From Rhodobiaceae bacterium (lineage in GTDB: Bacteria; Pseudomonadota; Alphaproteobacteria; Rhizobiales; Aestuariivirgaceae): a stretch of DNA of 64,000 nucleotides. The notes beneath the pieces were generated by a model. It did not search any database. It had not been told where the DNA came from and was given only the letters and a program-made list of their open reading frames with translations. Position 1 is the first letter of the stretch. Each line of letters opens with the position of its first letter. Where the stretch lies: assembly GCA_009885825.1 (NCBI GenBank), contig VFJY01000030.1:16120-80119 (forward strand), read 5' to 3'. Shown piece after piece: positions 44,445 to 54,490 of the stretch. A program made the position numbers and the translations under genes.

Positions 44445-44887
44445 TCCTGCGGGTCGCCCTCTTCAATTTGGTCCTGCAGGGTCGAGAGGTCCGGGATTTC
44501 TTCCACCGCCGGCGGTGGCGCGCTGGGATCCCGGCAATTGACCAGCCAAACATCATAGATGGGGTGTTCGACTGCGTTGAGGCCGGGGCTCTGAGCAAAC
44601 ATCCAGCCGGAGAAAATACGCTTGTGTGTTTCGTCCAGCTGCACTTCATCCACTTGCACGAATGAAGTTGTCTTGGGTTGCTCGGTTGCCGACCGTGTAT
44701 AGCAAACCTCGGCCTTGACGATGAGGCCGCCAAATTGCTTCGATTCACCAACCCTGGTTTCGAAAGTCGTTGTCGTGCCGGTGATTTTATCCAGTCCCGT
44801 GAACACCGCGTAGGGTTTCGAAATGCGCTCGGCCTGGGCGGAATTCAAGGCCGCACAACTCATGCAGACAACCAGCAGGCTACGCAT
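44441..44887 (-). CDS. DUF2155 secreted protein
   Basis: A 148-residue periplasmic protein with a signal peptide ending near SAQA (MRSLLVVCMSCAALNSAQA). The DUF2155 core is KPYAVFTGLDKITGTTTTFETRVGESKQFGGLIVKAEVCYTR and RIFSGWMFAQSPGLNAVEHPIYDVWLVNCRDP, including the two conserved Cys. Family members are found only next to envelope genes in Alphaproteobacteria; function is unknown. The C-terminus is acidic. It directly follows the MlaD-like gene. Confidence 0.92.
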   Translation of the reverse strand: MRSLLVVCMSCAALNSAQAERISKPYAVFTGLDKITGTTTTFETRVGESKQFGGLIVKAEVCYTRSATEQPKTTSFVQVDEVQLDETHKRIFSGWMFAQSPGLNAVEHPIYDVWLVNCRDPSAPPPAVEEIPDLSTLQDQIEEGDPQD

Positions 44888-45388
44888 TTAGTTGACCTTT
44901 GGTTCGACCTCGGGCGCTTTTGGCTCAGTCTCGGGCGCCTTTGCACCAGACTTGTCAAACATGGCCTGGCTGATCAGCGACCAGATATCCACGGCCCCTT
45001 GCGTGTAAGCGATGACACCGCCTTCCGCCAGTTGCGTGTCGGAGCCGCCAGCCTCAAGCGCGATGAATTTGGAGCCCAGCAGTCCTTCTGATGTGACCTT
45101 GGCGGATGTGTCGTCGGTGAGCTTGACGGTCGGGCTGATGCTCATGGTGACAAGGGCCTGATAATTTTCAGGGTTCAGGGACTGGGCGGTCACCGTTCCG
45201 ATCTTGATTCCGGCCATGCGGATATCGGTGCCGATGTTCACACCCTCGATATTGTCGAATTCAGCCGTCAACTGGTAGCCGCCCGCCTTGTTGCCCGCAT
45301 CAGACGTATTATAGGCAAAGATAAAAAAGCCGAAGGCAAGCACAATGACCGCCGCGCCAATAAGTGTCTCAACTGTGGAATTTTTCAT
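44888..45388 (-). CDS. mlaD: MlaD-like MCE-domain protein
   Basis: An inner-membrane-anchored periplasmic MCE protein that binds phospholipids as part of the Mla system. MKNSTVETLIGAAVIVLAFGFFIFAYNTS is the membrane anchor. YQLTAEFDNIEGVNIGTDIRMAGIKIGTVTAQSLNPENYQALVTMSI is the MCE fold. I start at 45388 because the extra upstream residues of the ORF track break the hydrophobic start. No MlaE/F genes occur in this window, so its partners are elsewhere. Confidence 0.9.
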   Translation of the reverse strand: MKNSTVETLIGAAVIVLAFGFFIFAYNTSDAGNKAGGYQLTAEFDNIEGVNIGTDIRMAGIKIGTVTAQSLNPENYQALVTMSISPTVKLTDDTSAKVTSEGLLGSKFIALEAGGSDTQLAEGGVIAYTQGAVDIWSLISQAMFDKSGAKAPETEPKAPEVEPKVN

Positions 45389-45480
45389 GATCATCCGTCT
45401 CGTGATTCTCGCAAGGCTCATCTAAGGCTTGGAGACTAGCAGAAACAATCGGTAAAATATGGCGTGACAAAATCCACCGA

Positions 45481-45879
45481 TCACTCGGGCCGCCAGGCTT
45501 GATAGCGGGGTTCGTTTTTTTGCGGGAGCCCTCCGCCAACAATGCTTCCTGGTGGCCGGTAGGCCTTGGCTGATCCGGTGAGATTTGGCTGATGCGGCAA
45601 TTGCCATTCGCGGTCTGGCGCATCAGACGCGGTTGGAAATGCGTCCGTGCGGTGGTGCATCCAGCCATGCCAGCCGGGCGGAATGGCGGATGCTTCTGAA
45701 TAGCCGTTGAACACAACCCAGCGGCGCTCTGTTATGGAATCAGGCAAAGCCGATTTGGCCCGGAAATAGCGGTTGCCTGCGCCATCGACGCCAACAAGCT
45801 CGCCCTTGCGCCAGGTGTAAAACCGCGTGCCCCAGGTCTGGCCGCTCCACCAGGTAAAAAACTGCTTTAGAAAGTTCAT
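45481..45879 (-). CDS. Complex I NDUFA12-family subunit
   Basis: A 132-residue homologue of mitochondrial NDUFA12 (B17.2), an accessory subunit of NADH:quinone oxidoreductase on its matrix/cytoplasmic arm. WWSGQTWGTRFYTWRKGELVGVDGAGNRYFRAK and ERRWVVFNGYSEASAIPPGWHGWMHH are the conserved family blocks. The protein occurs in Alphaproteobacteria and mitochondria, supporting the taxonomic call. The MlaD-like and DUF2155 genes follow on the same strand in the order usual for this group. Confidence 0.96.
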   Translation of the reverse strand: MNFLKQFFTWWSGQTWGTRFYTWRKGELVGVDGAGNRYFRAKSALPDSITERRWVVFNGYSEASAIPPGWHGWMHHRTDAFPTASDAPDREWQLPHQPNLTGSAKAYRPPGSIVGGGLPQKNEPRYQAWRPE

Positions 45880-45957
45880 CGCTGCATTGCCTCATGGCAT
45901 CAAATTCCGGCGGAATATGGCGTATGCGCTGGCGTTCGTAAAGGACACAAGTTGGCG

Positions 45958-47967
45958 CTATCTGGCGGTGATCAGAAGAGTTCGGCTATCGTCGTCAACG
46001 GCTTTTTCGACCATTTTGGTGGCACCCAGTGTTGCCACGATTCCCCTGAATTGTTCGATTTGGACCGCCGTTGCGGGTGTCAGCGTAGGGACGGAATAAG
46101 TCTGCATGGTTTTGCGCAGGGTTTCCTGGGTCAGGCTGAGGAGGAATATCGCTTCATCCGAAGCGGCCGTTTTGACAATGGCGTTGGTCTTGTAGGCCCG
46201 CAGTGTGAGACGCCGGTTGGCTTCGCCGGCAAGAGCCCGTGTCATGGTGAGCTTGGCTTTCAATCCCTCATGCAGCGCAGGCCTTGGCGCAACACTTCCC
46301 AATTCGGCATCAGGGTCGAGATAGGCGATGCTGTCGCGCCAAGTCCATTTTGCCTGGGGAAGCCATTGTTGCGTTGCAAGGCCCGCCTGCAACGCCTCGA
46401 GGGAACCAGCCCATTGCGCGACAAACTGTTCTTCAGGCTTTCCAGCGAGATCAATGCGGGCTGCAGGCAGTCTCTGCCATCCCGCCGCCTCCCATTCTTC
46501 GGCGCCAACAGTATAGGTGGACTGCTGAACTGCATAAAACTTCTCCGCGTTTTCGATGCCAGCGCTGATGTGGAAGTTTCCGCCTATGACCAGCGCCAGG
46601 AAAGTCGCGCCGAGCAGGCCAATCGGTTTTATGCGGCGTGGTGGAATGGCTTCAATGGCCACACCGAAGGCAGCGACCAGAATGCCGCCCAGCAGCAAAC
46701 CGCCAAGCACATCGGAAAGCCAATGAACACCGAGATAGATCCGCGAATAAGCGATTGAAATGACAACCAGGCCGCAAATCGCATGGACCAGCGAACGGCT
46801 CCAGCGGCTCATGGCATGGCTGGCGAGCACCGCCAACACGCCGAATGTTATGGTGGCCATGGTGGCGTGGCCGGACGGGAAGCTGAAGGCTTCCGAGCCA
46901 TTGTAGAGTTCAACCGGCCTTGCCCGGTGGATGGAATATTTGAGCAAGACAGAAACCAGCTTTCCACCGGCGAATATCATGGTGGAGAAAATGGCGGCCC
47001 GCCAGGCCTTGCGCCAGACGAGCCAGCCCACAATTGTTGTCATCATCGCGAGAACGACAACCGTGTCGCCCAGCATGGTCAGCGGGATCATCAGTTCGTC
47101 GGCTGGCGTATTTCTGATTTCACGCATCAGGGTGAAAATGGAAATATCAAGATTGGGCAAGGCGTTCCGCAGCAGCAGTCCGCTCATGATGAAGGCCAGG
47201 CCGACTATGCCAAAAAACAGGATGGCGGCAAAAAAGACAATGATCATGGAGCGCGGGTTTTGCGGCGCAATGGCCCTGCCAAAGCGGTGCATGGAACGGC
47301 TGTTTCTGGCTTTCGCCCAGTTTGAAATACGGTCCAGCAGATGACTCAGATAGGGCGAAAGGCCAGCGGCAAACAGCCGGATGAGCCAGCCTGCGACGGC
47401 GAGAATCACGAGTAGCACAAGCAGCACAAAGAACAGCCGGCCACTCAGTTCTCCAGCCAAGGCCAAACCCTGGCCGATCAGTATGCCGGGAGCAACGTGG
47501 GCGATGGCCCAGACCAGGCCCGACGAAACATTCACCACTAAAAAATATATTTGACTCATGCCAAGCATGCCGACGATGCCCGGCACCACGGCCTTGACGC
47601 CCGGGACAAAGCGCCCGAGCGCTATGCTCTTGCCGCCATGGCTCCTGACGAATTCCTCGCCGCGCTCGACGAGTTGCGGATAGCGGTTCAGCGGCCACAT
47701 CAGGCGCAGCCTGTCGCCAAAGAAGCGGCCGGCCCAATAGGACACCTGATCGCCGACAATCGCCCCGATCGCGGTTGCCGCGAACACCGGCCAAAACTCC
47801 AGATGGCCTGACCCTACCAAAATTCCAGCGCCCACCAGCAATGCGGTTGAAGGCACAAACAGGCCGATGATGAGGAGCGCTTCGCCGAAGGCGATCAGGA
47901 AGATTACGACAATCGCCCAGGTTGGATTCTGGGCGAAATAATCAAGATAGGGCTGGATGGTTTCCAT
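45958..47967 (-). CDS. DedA-PAP2-LssY fusion membrane protein
   Basis: A 669-residue fusion from the ATG at 47967 (METIQPYLDYF). The DedA domain is about residues 1-200, with FGEALLIIGLFVPSTALLVGAGIL and RFVPGVKAVVPGIVGMLGM. The PAP2 phosphatase domain (about 250-430) has KYSIHRARP, FSFPSGHATMA and SRIYLGVHWLSDVLGG, the complete three-part active site. An LssY-type C-terminal domain (about 460-669) has YTVGAEEWEAAGWQRLP and IDLAGKPEEQFVAQWAG. It probably recycles or remodels undecaprenyl or phospholipid phosphates at the membrane. Confidence 0.9.
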   Translation of the reverse strand: METIQPYLDYFAQNPTWAIVVIFLIAFGEALLIIGLFVPSTALLVGAGILVGSGHLEFWPVFAATAIGAIVGDQVSYWAGRFFGDRLRLMWPLNRYPQLVERGEEFVRSHGGKSIALGRFVPGVKAVVPGIVGMLGMSQIYFLVVNVSSGLVWAIAHVAPGILIGQGLALAGELSGRLFFVLLVLLVILAVAGWLIRLFAAGLSPYLSHLLDRISNWAKARNSRSMHRFGRAIAPQNPRSMIIVFFAAILFFGIVGLAFIMSGLLLRNALPNLDISIFTLMREIRNTPADELMIPLTMLGDTVVVLAMMTTIVGWLVWRKAWRAAIFSTMIFAGGKLVSVLLKYSIHRARPVELYNGSEAFSFPSGHATMATITFGVLAVLASHAMSRWSRSLVHAICGLVVISIAYSRIYLGVHWLSDVLGGLLLGGILVAAFGVAIEAIPPRRIKPIGLLGATFLALVIGGNFHISAGIENAEKFYAVQQSTYTVGAEEWEAAGWQRLPAARIDLAGKPEEQFVAQWAGSLEALQAGLATQQWLPQAKWTWRDSIAYLDPDAELGSVAPRPALHEGLKAKLTMTRALAGEANRRLTLRAYKTNAIVKTAASDEAIFLLSLTQETLRKTMQTYSVPTLTPATAVQIEQFRGIVATLGATKMVEKAVDDDSRTLLITAR

Positions 47968-48089
47968 GTCGGAGGCTTGGGCCTGTGTCTTTCGGGTTAG
48001 GTAGCTTTGCGCAGTCTTAATACACAACAACGCGGTGGATAATATTTAATTGTGATGATTCGACTAATTCGAATTAAACACCTCATGGA

Positions 48090-49649
48090 ATGAGCATCGC
48101 GACGCCGAATCAGATCGAAACACCGCAAGCGACAGTGGCCCTTTGGCTGGGCTATGGCGCGCTGTGTGTTGGCATGTTCATGGCCATCCTCGATATCCAG
48201 GTCGTCGTCACATCGCTGAGCGTCATACAGGACGCATTGCACATTGGCGCCGACTACATGAGCTGGGTGCAGACAACCTATCTCATCGCCGAAGTCATCT
48301 CCATTCCGCTCACCGGCCTGCTCATTCGCGTTTTCACCATTCGCTGGCTTTTTGTGGGCGCCATCGCGACTTTCACATTGGCGTCCATTGGATGCGCCAT
48401 GAGTTTTGATTTCGCGTCCCTGATTATTTTCCGGGTTTTGCAGGGGTTCGCCGGGGGCATTCTCATTCCGCTGGTGTTCGCCGCGATATTTCTTTTGTTT
48501 GGCAAAGGGTTGAAGCAAACCATAGCCACAACGATTGGAGGGTTGCTGGCGGTGCTGGCGCCAACACTGGGTCCGCTCACCGGGGGCTGGATTACCGAGA
48601 ACTTCTCGTGGCACATGCTGTTTCTGATCAACGTGCCGCCTGGATTGATCACGCTTGCGCTGGGATACTATTGCCTGCCGAAGGTCAAAACCCAAATTTC
48701 CCTGTTCAAGGACTTGGATTGGGTTTCCCTTCTTTATGTCTCGATCTCTCTGGCAACCCTGCTGATCGCCCTCAAGGAAGCGCCAGGGCGCGGCTGGCTG
48801 TCGCCACAGGTGATTGGATTGTTTGTGGCTGTCGTCTGCTTTGCGGTCCTGACCCTCAAGCGCCCAGCGCCCGTCATATCATTTCACCTCCTGCGGGATC
48901 GCAATCTGGCTTTTGGCTGCATGCTGAGTTTCATTCTGGGGATTTCGCTGTTTGGCTCGGTGTATCTGCTGCCGCTGTTCCTGGCTTTTGTGCATGACAT
49001 GGGGCCGCTTGAAATTGGCGTGGTCATTCTGGTGACAGGCATTGCGCAATTGGTGACGGCTCCGCTGGCGGTTCAGATTGACCGCCACATGGATGCGCGG
49101 TTGCTCTCGGCTGCCGGATTTCTATTCTTCGCCATAGGCCTGTTCATGAGCGGCTTTCAAACCATTGCGACGGGCTATGACGAAATGTTCTGGCCCCAGG
49201 TTGTGCGCGGCTCCTTCGTGGCGCTTTGCATCTTGCCGCCCATCCGGTTTGCGCTTGGCTTCTTGCCCAGGGAAAAAGTCGCCGATGCCAGCGGACTGTT
49301 CAATCTCTCGCGCAATCTCGGTGGCGCCATCGGCATTGCCCTCATTGACACAATCGTGTTTTCACGGGCCCCTGAACATGCGGACATGATCTCCGATTTG
49401 CTCAAGAGCGATCCGGCAGCGGCGGCACGTTTGCTTGGCGTTGGAGTGGCTGATCTTCCAGCCAGCCAAGACCTCATGGGCCTGATGGGCATCATGGATG
49501 CCGTTCAACAGGCAAGCCTGACGCTCGCCATCAATGAGTCCTGGCTGGTGCTCAGCGCGATTACCGCGTCTGGTCTGGTCGTCTTGGCGGCCATGGGTCC
49601 GATTCGGGTGCCAAAATTACAGTTTGATGACATGCAGGGCGCGACTTAG
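48090..49649 (+). CDS. DHA2-family MFS drug exporter (EmrB-like)
   Basis: A 519-residue proton-driven exporter with about 14 membrane helices. GYGALCVGMFMAILDIQVVVTSLSVIQDAL is the DHA2 entry helix with the rhizobial LDIQ variant. WVQTTYLIAEVISIPLTGLL, FRVLQGFAGGILIPLVF and the motif C-like LLAVLAPTLGPLTGGWITENFSWHMLFLINVPPG confirm the drug-antiporter type. No membrane-fusion partner gene (EmrA) is adjacent. It is divergent from the DedA-PAP2 gene with a short gap. Confidence 0.93.
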   Translation: MSIATPNQIETPQATVALWLGYGALCVGMFMAILDIQVVVTSLSVIQDALHIGADYMSWVQTTYLIAEVISIPLTGLLIRVFTIRWLFVGAIATFTLASIGCAMSFDFASLIIFRVLQGFAGGILIPLVFAAIFLLFGKGLKQTIATTIGGLLAVLAPTLGPLTGGWITENFSWHMLFLINVPPGLITLALGYYCLPKVKTQISLFKDLDWVSLLYVSISLATLLIALKEAPGRGWLSPQVIGLFVAVVCFAVLTLKRPAPVISFHLLRDRNLAFGCMLSFILGISLFGSVYLLPLFLAFVHDMGPLEIGVVILVTGIAQLVTAPLAVQIDRHMDARLLSAAGFLFFAIGLFMSGFQTIATGYDEMFWPQVVRGSFVALCILPPIRFALGFLPREKVADASGLFNLSRNLGGAIGIALIDTIVFSRAPEHADMISDLLKSDPAAAARLLGVGVADLPASQDLMGLMGIMDAVQQASLTLAINESWLVLSAITASGLVVLAAMGPIRVPKLQFDDMQGAT

Positions 49650-50137
49650 CGGCGCTCTTGCAACCAACGATATTGGCTACCCGCTTTTATCCCCTGCAAA
49701 AATAAATTGATTGAAAACATGGTTAACAGCTTGACGGTTGGGTGCCCTGCCCTGCACACCAGTTCGACGCACAAGTTCACGTGAATTATTTCCACGAATT
49801 ACTTGAGCTTACCCCCAGAATCGGGCGATCATCCTGTTATCCACAGAGGGTTGGAAGCTGTGGACACAACATATAGCGGTAAGGTTTTGTTAACACACTA
49901 GCTATTGACGACGAGTTAGGTGTGTAATAGTTTAGTCATCAGGGCCGTGGGGTGGAGATGCGAAGAGTCTTTCGAATCTCCCAAGAGTAAGAAAACCAAA
50001 AATAGAGCCAAAAATTCCGAAAAACAGGTGTTTCTCGGACGGGGAAGTTTGTGACGTCAAACACGGGTGAACAAAGCACCGTGGGCGCATTGTTGTGCGC
50101 GCCACGGCAAAGAAACTGAACAACGACGAGGGACGCA
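49650..50137. other. nrdJ leader and promoter region
   Basis: These 488 bp hold no gene. They include candidate NrdR boxes and a TTGACG/TAGTTT-like promoter around 49905-49933, then about 200 bp of leader before nrdJ. I looked for a cobalamin riboswitch (B12 box GCCACTG) because the enzyme uses B12, and saw none. Confidence 0.5.
49864..49908. promoter_or_regulatory. Candidate tandem NrdR boxes
   Basis: ACACAACATATAGCGG (49864-49879) and ACACACTAGCTATTGA (49893-49908) each partly fit the NrdR consensus acaCwAtATaTwGtgt. Their centres are 30 bp apart, about three helical turns as in known pairs. The second overlaps a possible -35 (TTGACG). Matching is imperfect. Confidence 0.45.
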
Positions 50138-53100
50138 ATGCAGGTCGACCGCAAATATACGAAAACCGGACAAGACGCCTACGCGGACATTGAATTTCGC
50201 CAGGCAACCAGCGAAATCAAGAACCCGGACGGGTCTATTGTTTTCCGTCTGGAGAACATTGAGGTTCCTGCCTCATGGAGCCAGGTCGCGACAGATATTC
50301 TGGCGCAAAAATATTTCCGCAAAGCCGGCGTTCCTGCTGCCTTGAAGCGCGTTGAAGAAAACAGCATCCCCTCGTGGCTGTGGCGCTCGGTGGCGGATGA
50401 AGCTGCCCTGGAAAGCTTTCCAGAAAAGCAGCGCATCATTGGCGAGATGAGTTCCAAGCAAGTGTTCAACCGTTTGGCCGGCACTTGGACCTATTGGGGC
50501 TGGAAGGGCGGCTATTTCAACACCGAAGAAGATGCGCGCGCCTTCTATGACGAATTGTGCTTCATGCTGGCCACACAGAAATGCGCGCCGAATTCGCCGC
50601 AATGGTTCAACACGGGCCTGCATTGGGCTTACGGCATTGATGGACCGGGCCAGGGCCACTTCTATGTGGATCATGAAACCGGCAAGCTCACCAAATCCAA
50701 GTCGTCTTATGAGCATCCGCAGCCCCATGCCTGCTTCATTCAGGGCGTTGCCGATGATCTCGTCAACGAAGGCGGCATCATGGATTTATGGGTGCGGGAA
50801 GCGCGGCTGTTCAAATATGGCTCGGGCACGGGCTCGAACTTCTCTTTCCTGCGTGGTGAAAGCGAAAAACTTTCAGGCGGCGGCAAGTCATCCGGCCTGA
50901 TGAGCTTCCTCAAGATCGGCGACCGCGCAGCGGGCGCCATCAAGTCTGGCGGCACCACGCGCCGCGCCGCCAAGATGGTGGTGGTTGATGTCGATCATCC
51001 GGATATTGAAGAATACGTCGATTGGAAAGTTAAGGAAGAGCAGAAAGTTGCTGCATTGGTGACGGGTTCCAAGATCGTCAAGAAACATCTTGGCCTGATC
51101 ATGAAGGCTTGCGTCAATTGCGAAGGTCCTGGCGATGACTGCTTTGAGATTGAAAAGAATCCAGCCCTCAAGCGCGCGGTGAAAGAAGCGCGCCGCAACA
51201 TGGTGCCGGACAACTACATCAAGCGTGTCGTCCAATTTGCCAAGCAGGGTTACACTGACCTGGAATTTGACGCCTATGACTCGGATTGGGATGGCGAGGC
51301 CTACCGCACGGTGTCCGGCCAGAACTCCAACAACTCGGTTCGCGTCACCGATGAATTCCTGCGCGCCGTTGAAACTGACGGTTCATGGAACCTCAACGCC
51401 CGCATGACCAAGAAAATCACCAAGACGTTGCAAGCGCGCGACCTTTGGGACAAGATTGGCCAGGCAGCCTGGGCGTCCGCCGATCCCGGCATCCAGTATC
51501 ACACCACCATCAATGACTGGCACACCTGCCCGGCATCGGGCGAAATCCGCGCTTCCAACCCCTGCTCGGAATACATGTTCCTCGACGATACGGCGTGCAA
51601 TCTCGCCTCGCTCAATCTTTTGCAGTTCCGCAACAATGAAACGGCGAAATTTGACGTTGAGTCATACGAGCATGCCGTTCGCTTGTGGACCATGGTTCTG
51701 GAAATCAGCGTACTGATGGCGCAGTTCCCGTCCAAGGAAATTGCCAAGCTTTCCTATGAGTATCGCACGCTCGGTTTAGGCTTCGCCAATATCGGCGGAT
51801 TGCTGATGACCAACGGCATTGCCTATGACAGCCACGAGGGCCGCGCGATTTGCGGTGCTTTGTCGGCGATCATGACGGGCGTTTCCTATGCCACGTCCGC
51901 CGAGATGGCGAAGGAGCTTGGCCCCTTCCCCGGATTTGCGAAAAACCGCGACCACATGCTGCGCGTCATGCGCAATCATCGCCGCGCCGCCTATGGCGCT
52001 GCCGTGGGTTACGAGGGCGTTCAGATTGCGCCCGTGCCACTCGATGAAACCGATTGCCCCGAGCATGAACTCATAACGCATGCACGCAAAGCCTGGGATC
52101 TGGCGGTGGAACTCGGCGAGGCCCACGGCTACCGCAACGCGCAGGCGACTGTTGTGGCGCCGACGGGCACCATCGGCCTGGTGATGGATTGCGACACCAC
52201 GGGCATTGAACCGGATTTTGCCTTGGTGAAGTTCAAGAAGCTGGCTGGTGGCGGTTATTTCAAGATCATCAACCAGGCGGTTCCCGAGGCGCTTCGCACG
52301 TTGGGCTATGACGCCACGCAGATTGAGAAGATCATCAATTACGCCGTTGGCCTTGGCACACTGCAGGATTCGCCTGCGCTCAATCACGCGCAACTCCGCG
52401 CCAAGGGTTTTGGCGATGAGCAGATTGAGAAGATTGAATCGGGCCTCGCTTCCGCCTTCGATATCAAGTTCGTGTTCAACAAGTGGACGCTGGGCGAGGA
52501 CTTCTGCCGAAACGTGCTGAAGATCACCGACGAGCAGCTCAACGACTATGGTTTTGATCTTCTCGGCCATGTCGGCTTTTCGAAAGCTGATATCGACAAG
52601 GCCAATGTCCATGTCTGCGGCGCCATGACGCTGGAAGGTGCACCTGGCCTCAGGGATGAACACCTGCCGGTGTTTGATTGCGCCAATGCATGCGGCCGTC
52701 TCGGCAAGCGCTATCTCTCGGTTGAAAGCCATATCCGCATGATGGCGGCAAGCCAGCCGTTTATCTCGGGCGCCATCTCCAAAACCATCAACATGCCGAA
52801 TGAAGCCACCGTTGCGGAATGCAACGCGGCCTACATGCTGTCATGGAAGCTGGGCGTCAAAGCCAACGCGCTTTACCGCGACGGCTCCAAGCTTTCGCAG
52901 CCGCTCTCATCGCAGCTTATCGCTGATGATGCGGACGAAGGCGAGGATGCGGTCGAAAGCCTGATGGCCAAGCCCATGGTCCAGCGCATTGAAACCATTG
53001 TCGAGAAGGTGATCGAAATCGCGAGGGGCCGCGACAAGCTGCCGGGCCGCCGCAAGGGTTACACACAGAAAGCCGTTGTGGGAGGGCACAAGGTCTATCT

Positions 53101-53806
53101 CCGCACTGGCGAATATGACGATGGTAAGCTTGGCGAAATCTTTATCGACATGCACAAGGAGGGGGCGGCGCTGCGTGCCATGATGAACAACTTCGCGATT
53201 TCTGTCTCGGTGGGCCTGCAATATGGCGTGCCACTGGAGGAATATGTGGATGCCTTCACCTTCACCAAGTTCGAGCCAGCCGGCATGGTGCAGGGCAACG
53301 AGTCCATCAAGAACGCCACATCCATTCTGGATTACGTGTTCCGCGAGCTCGCTGTCTCTTACCTCGGCCGCAATGACCTGGCCCATGTTGAGGCCTCGGA
53401 AATGGGCTTTGACGCGCTTGGCAAGGGTGTTGGCACAGACGAGCCAAAAGCCCCGACGTCTGTTCCGGCGCAGAAGTATTTGTCGTCAGGCTTTGTGCGC
53501 AAGCAGAACCTGTCGAACGTGGTGGTGATGCCGCAAGGTGTCACTGCATCAGCGTCCCCTGCTCACGCATTGCAAATGCGCGCGGCGGAATCGGTTTTGG
53601 TTGGCTCGCTTGCCTTGGCGGAATCGTCGGCTGCCTATGTCTATGAGCCAGCGGTGCCTGCCACAACCACCATGGACCAGCGCGCCCAGGCCCGCCTGCA
53701 GGGCTACGAAGGCGACAGCTGTGGCGAATGCGGAAACTTCACGCTGGTGCGCAATGGCACATGCCTCAAGTGCAACTCCTGCGGAAGCACGAGCGGGTGT
53801 TCGTAG
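50138..53806 (+). CDS. nrdJ: Adenosylcobalamin-dependent ribonucleotide reductase (class II)
   Basis: Reduces ribonucleotides to deoxyribonucleotides using coenzyme B12, with no need of oxygen or a separate radical subunit. The 1222-residue length is that of the large alphaproteobacterial form. The active-site Cys sits in [25 protein letters not shown] and the substrate loop in [32 protein letters not shown]. The C-terminus ends in a Cys tail ([31 protein letters not shown]), a zinc/redox segment. A strong terminator follows. Confidence 0.97.
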   Translation: MQVDRKYTKTGQDAYADIEFRQATSEIKNPDGSIVFRLENIEVPASWSQVATDILAQKYFRKAGVPAALKRVEENSIPSWLWRSVADEAALESFPEKQRIIGEMSSKQVFNRLAGTWTYWGWKGGYFNTEEDARAFYDELCFMLATQKCAPNSPQWFNTGLHWAYGIDGPGQGHFYVDHETGKLTKSKSSYEHPQPHACFIQGVADDLVNEGGIMDLWVREARLFKYGSGTGSNFSFLRGESEKLSGGGKSSGLMSFLKIGDRAAGAIKSGGTTRRAAKMVVVDVDHPDIEEYVDWKVKEEQKVAALVTGSKIVKKHLGLIMKACVNCEGPGDDCFEIEKNPALKRAVKEARRNMVPDNYIKRVVQFAKQGYTDLEFDAYDSDWDGEAYRTVSGQNSNNSVRVTDEFLRAVETDGSWNLNARMTKKITKTLQARDLWDKIGQAAWASADPGIQYHTTINDWHTCPASGEIRASNPCSEYMFLDDTACNLASLNLLQFRNNETAKFDVESYEHAVRLWTMVLEISVLMAQFPSKEIAKLSYEYRTLGLGFANIGGLLMTNGIAYDSHEGRAICGALSAIMTGVSYATSAEMAKELGPFPGFAKNRDHMLRVMRNHRRAAYGAAVGYEGVQIAPVPLDETDCPEHELITHARKAWDLAVELGEAHGYRNAQATVVAPTGTIGLVMDCDTTGIEPDFALVKFKKLAGGGYFKIINQAVPEALRTLGYDATQIEKIINYAVGLGTLQDSPALNHAQLRAKGFGDEQIEKIESGLASAFDIKFVFNKWTLGEDFCRNVLKITDEQLNDYGFDLLGHVGFSKADIDKANVHVCGAMTLEGAPGLRDEHLPVFDCANACGRLGKRYLSVESHIRMMAASQPFISGAISKTINMPNEATVAECNAAYMLSWKLGVKANALYRDGSKLSQPLSSQLIADDADEGEDAVESLMAKPMVQRIETIVEKVIEIARGRDKLPGRRKGYTQKAVVGGHKVYLRTGEYDDGKLGEIFIDMHKEGAALRAMMNNFAISVSVGLQYGVPLEEYVDAFTFTKFEPAGMVQGNESIKNATSILDYVFRELAVSYLGRNDLAHVEASEMGFDALGKGVGTDEPKAPTSVPAQKYLSSGFVRKQNLSNVVVMPQGVTASASPAHALQMRAAESVLVGSLALAESSAAYVYEPAVPATTTMDQRAQARLQGYEGDSCGECGNFTLVRNGTCLKCNSCGSTSGCS

Positions 53807-53827
53807 GCAGGTGTGAGTTTGAGGATG

Positions 53828-53858
53828 ATGGCCGGGAGAAATTCCGGCCATTATTTTT
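53828..53858 (+). terminator. Rho-independent terminator after nrdJ
   Basis: ATGGCCGG and CCGGCCAT form an 8-bp stem around an 8-base loop, followed by TTATTTTT. It lies 22 bp past the nrdJ stop. Confidence 0.88.
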
Positions 53859-53903
53859 GACACATGCTCTCATCAGCATCGCCACCGCCCATCAAAAAAT
53901 TGC

Positions 53904-53997
53904 CATTCCGGCGAAAGCCGGAATCTGCTTACAGTTTGCAATAGTTTTGAATTGTCACGTTGCCAACAGCTGAAAAATTTCGGCTTCTACCGGAATG
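53904..53997. repeat. REP-like palindromic element
   Basis: The unit is bounded by CATTCCGG and CCGGAATG. Inside its left end ATTCCGGC-GAAA-GCCGGAAT forms an 8-bp hairpin with a GAAA tetraloop, and the sequence resembles dispersed CATTCCGGCGAAAGCCGGAATC repeats seen in many Proteobacteria. Copy number cannot be judged from this window. Confidence 0.55.
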
Positions 53998-54274
53998 ACG
54001 GATCCCCGAATAAGTCCGCCACTGTCCGATCAAGGAGACCAATGAGTGATTGCCGAGGTGCCTGATATTTTCATCAATTCACCATTCAAATTGAATTGGA
54101 CATCGACAGGAACCACCGTGCGCACCATCGTCGAGTCGCTCAAATTTTCATTTCATTTTCAAGATTCGGTCTCGCCGCGCCACTTTTTCAACAATTATTT
54201 TTCCAGCGGGCCGGCGTCGAGGAAATAAATTTGTGGACAAATCCCGCCGCATGGCGCCAAAAAAAGCCATTCTG

Positions 54275-54286
54275 TCCGTGCACGGA
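54275..54286. promoter_or_regulatory. Palindrome TCCGTGCACGGA
   Basis: Perfect 12-bp palindrome. Its surroundings, TCTGTCCGT..ACGGA, recur 66 bp downstream, suggesting a pair of binding sites for one dimeric regulator. Confidence 0.4.
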
Positions 54287-54339
54287 GGAAGCTTGGAATT
54301 ACTGAATTCATGGGGCTGCGTGCGTATTTAACGGTGTCT

Positions 54340-54353
54340 GTCCGTATACGGAC
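54340..54353. promoter_or_regulatory. Palindrome GTCCGTATACGGAC
   Basis: Perfect 14-bp palindrome sharing TCTGTCCGT and ACGGA with the upstream site at 54275. No adjacent gene explains it. Confidence 0.4.
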
Positions 54354-54490
54354 GATATGCCTTGCAGGCTGCTCGTTTACCAGTTGTTAGGAAAGTTTGT
54401 TAGATATACAAGATGTTGACGGCATATTGCCGAATCACACAATCGGGTTCAAAAGACTTGTCAATAACGATGGCGACTACAGAATAAAAT

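Noticed and set aside
49650-50137. Cobalamin riboswitch before nrdJ
   Set aside because: I looked for a B12 box and the surrounding stems because the enzyme uses B12; none was seen.
51776-52732. 318-residue minus-strand ORF
   Set aside because: It is the antisense shadow of nrdJ, which is unambiguous in the other strand.
54046-54228. 60-residue plus-strand ORF with GTG start
   Set aside because: AAGGAG lies upstream, but the sequence is of no recognisable type and lies in the palindrome-rich region; a seven-codon ATG frame uses the same site. Not supported enough.
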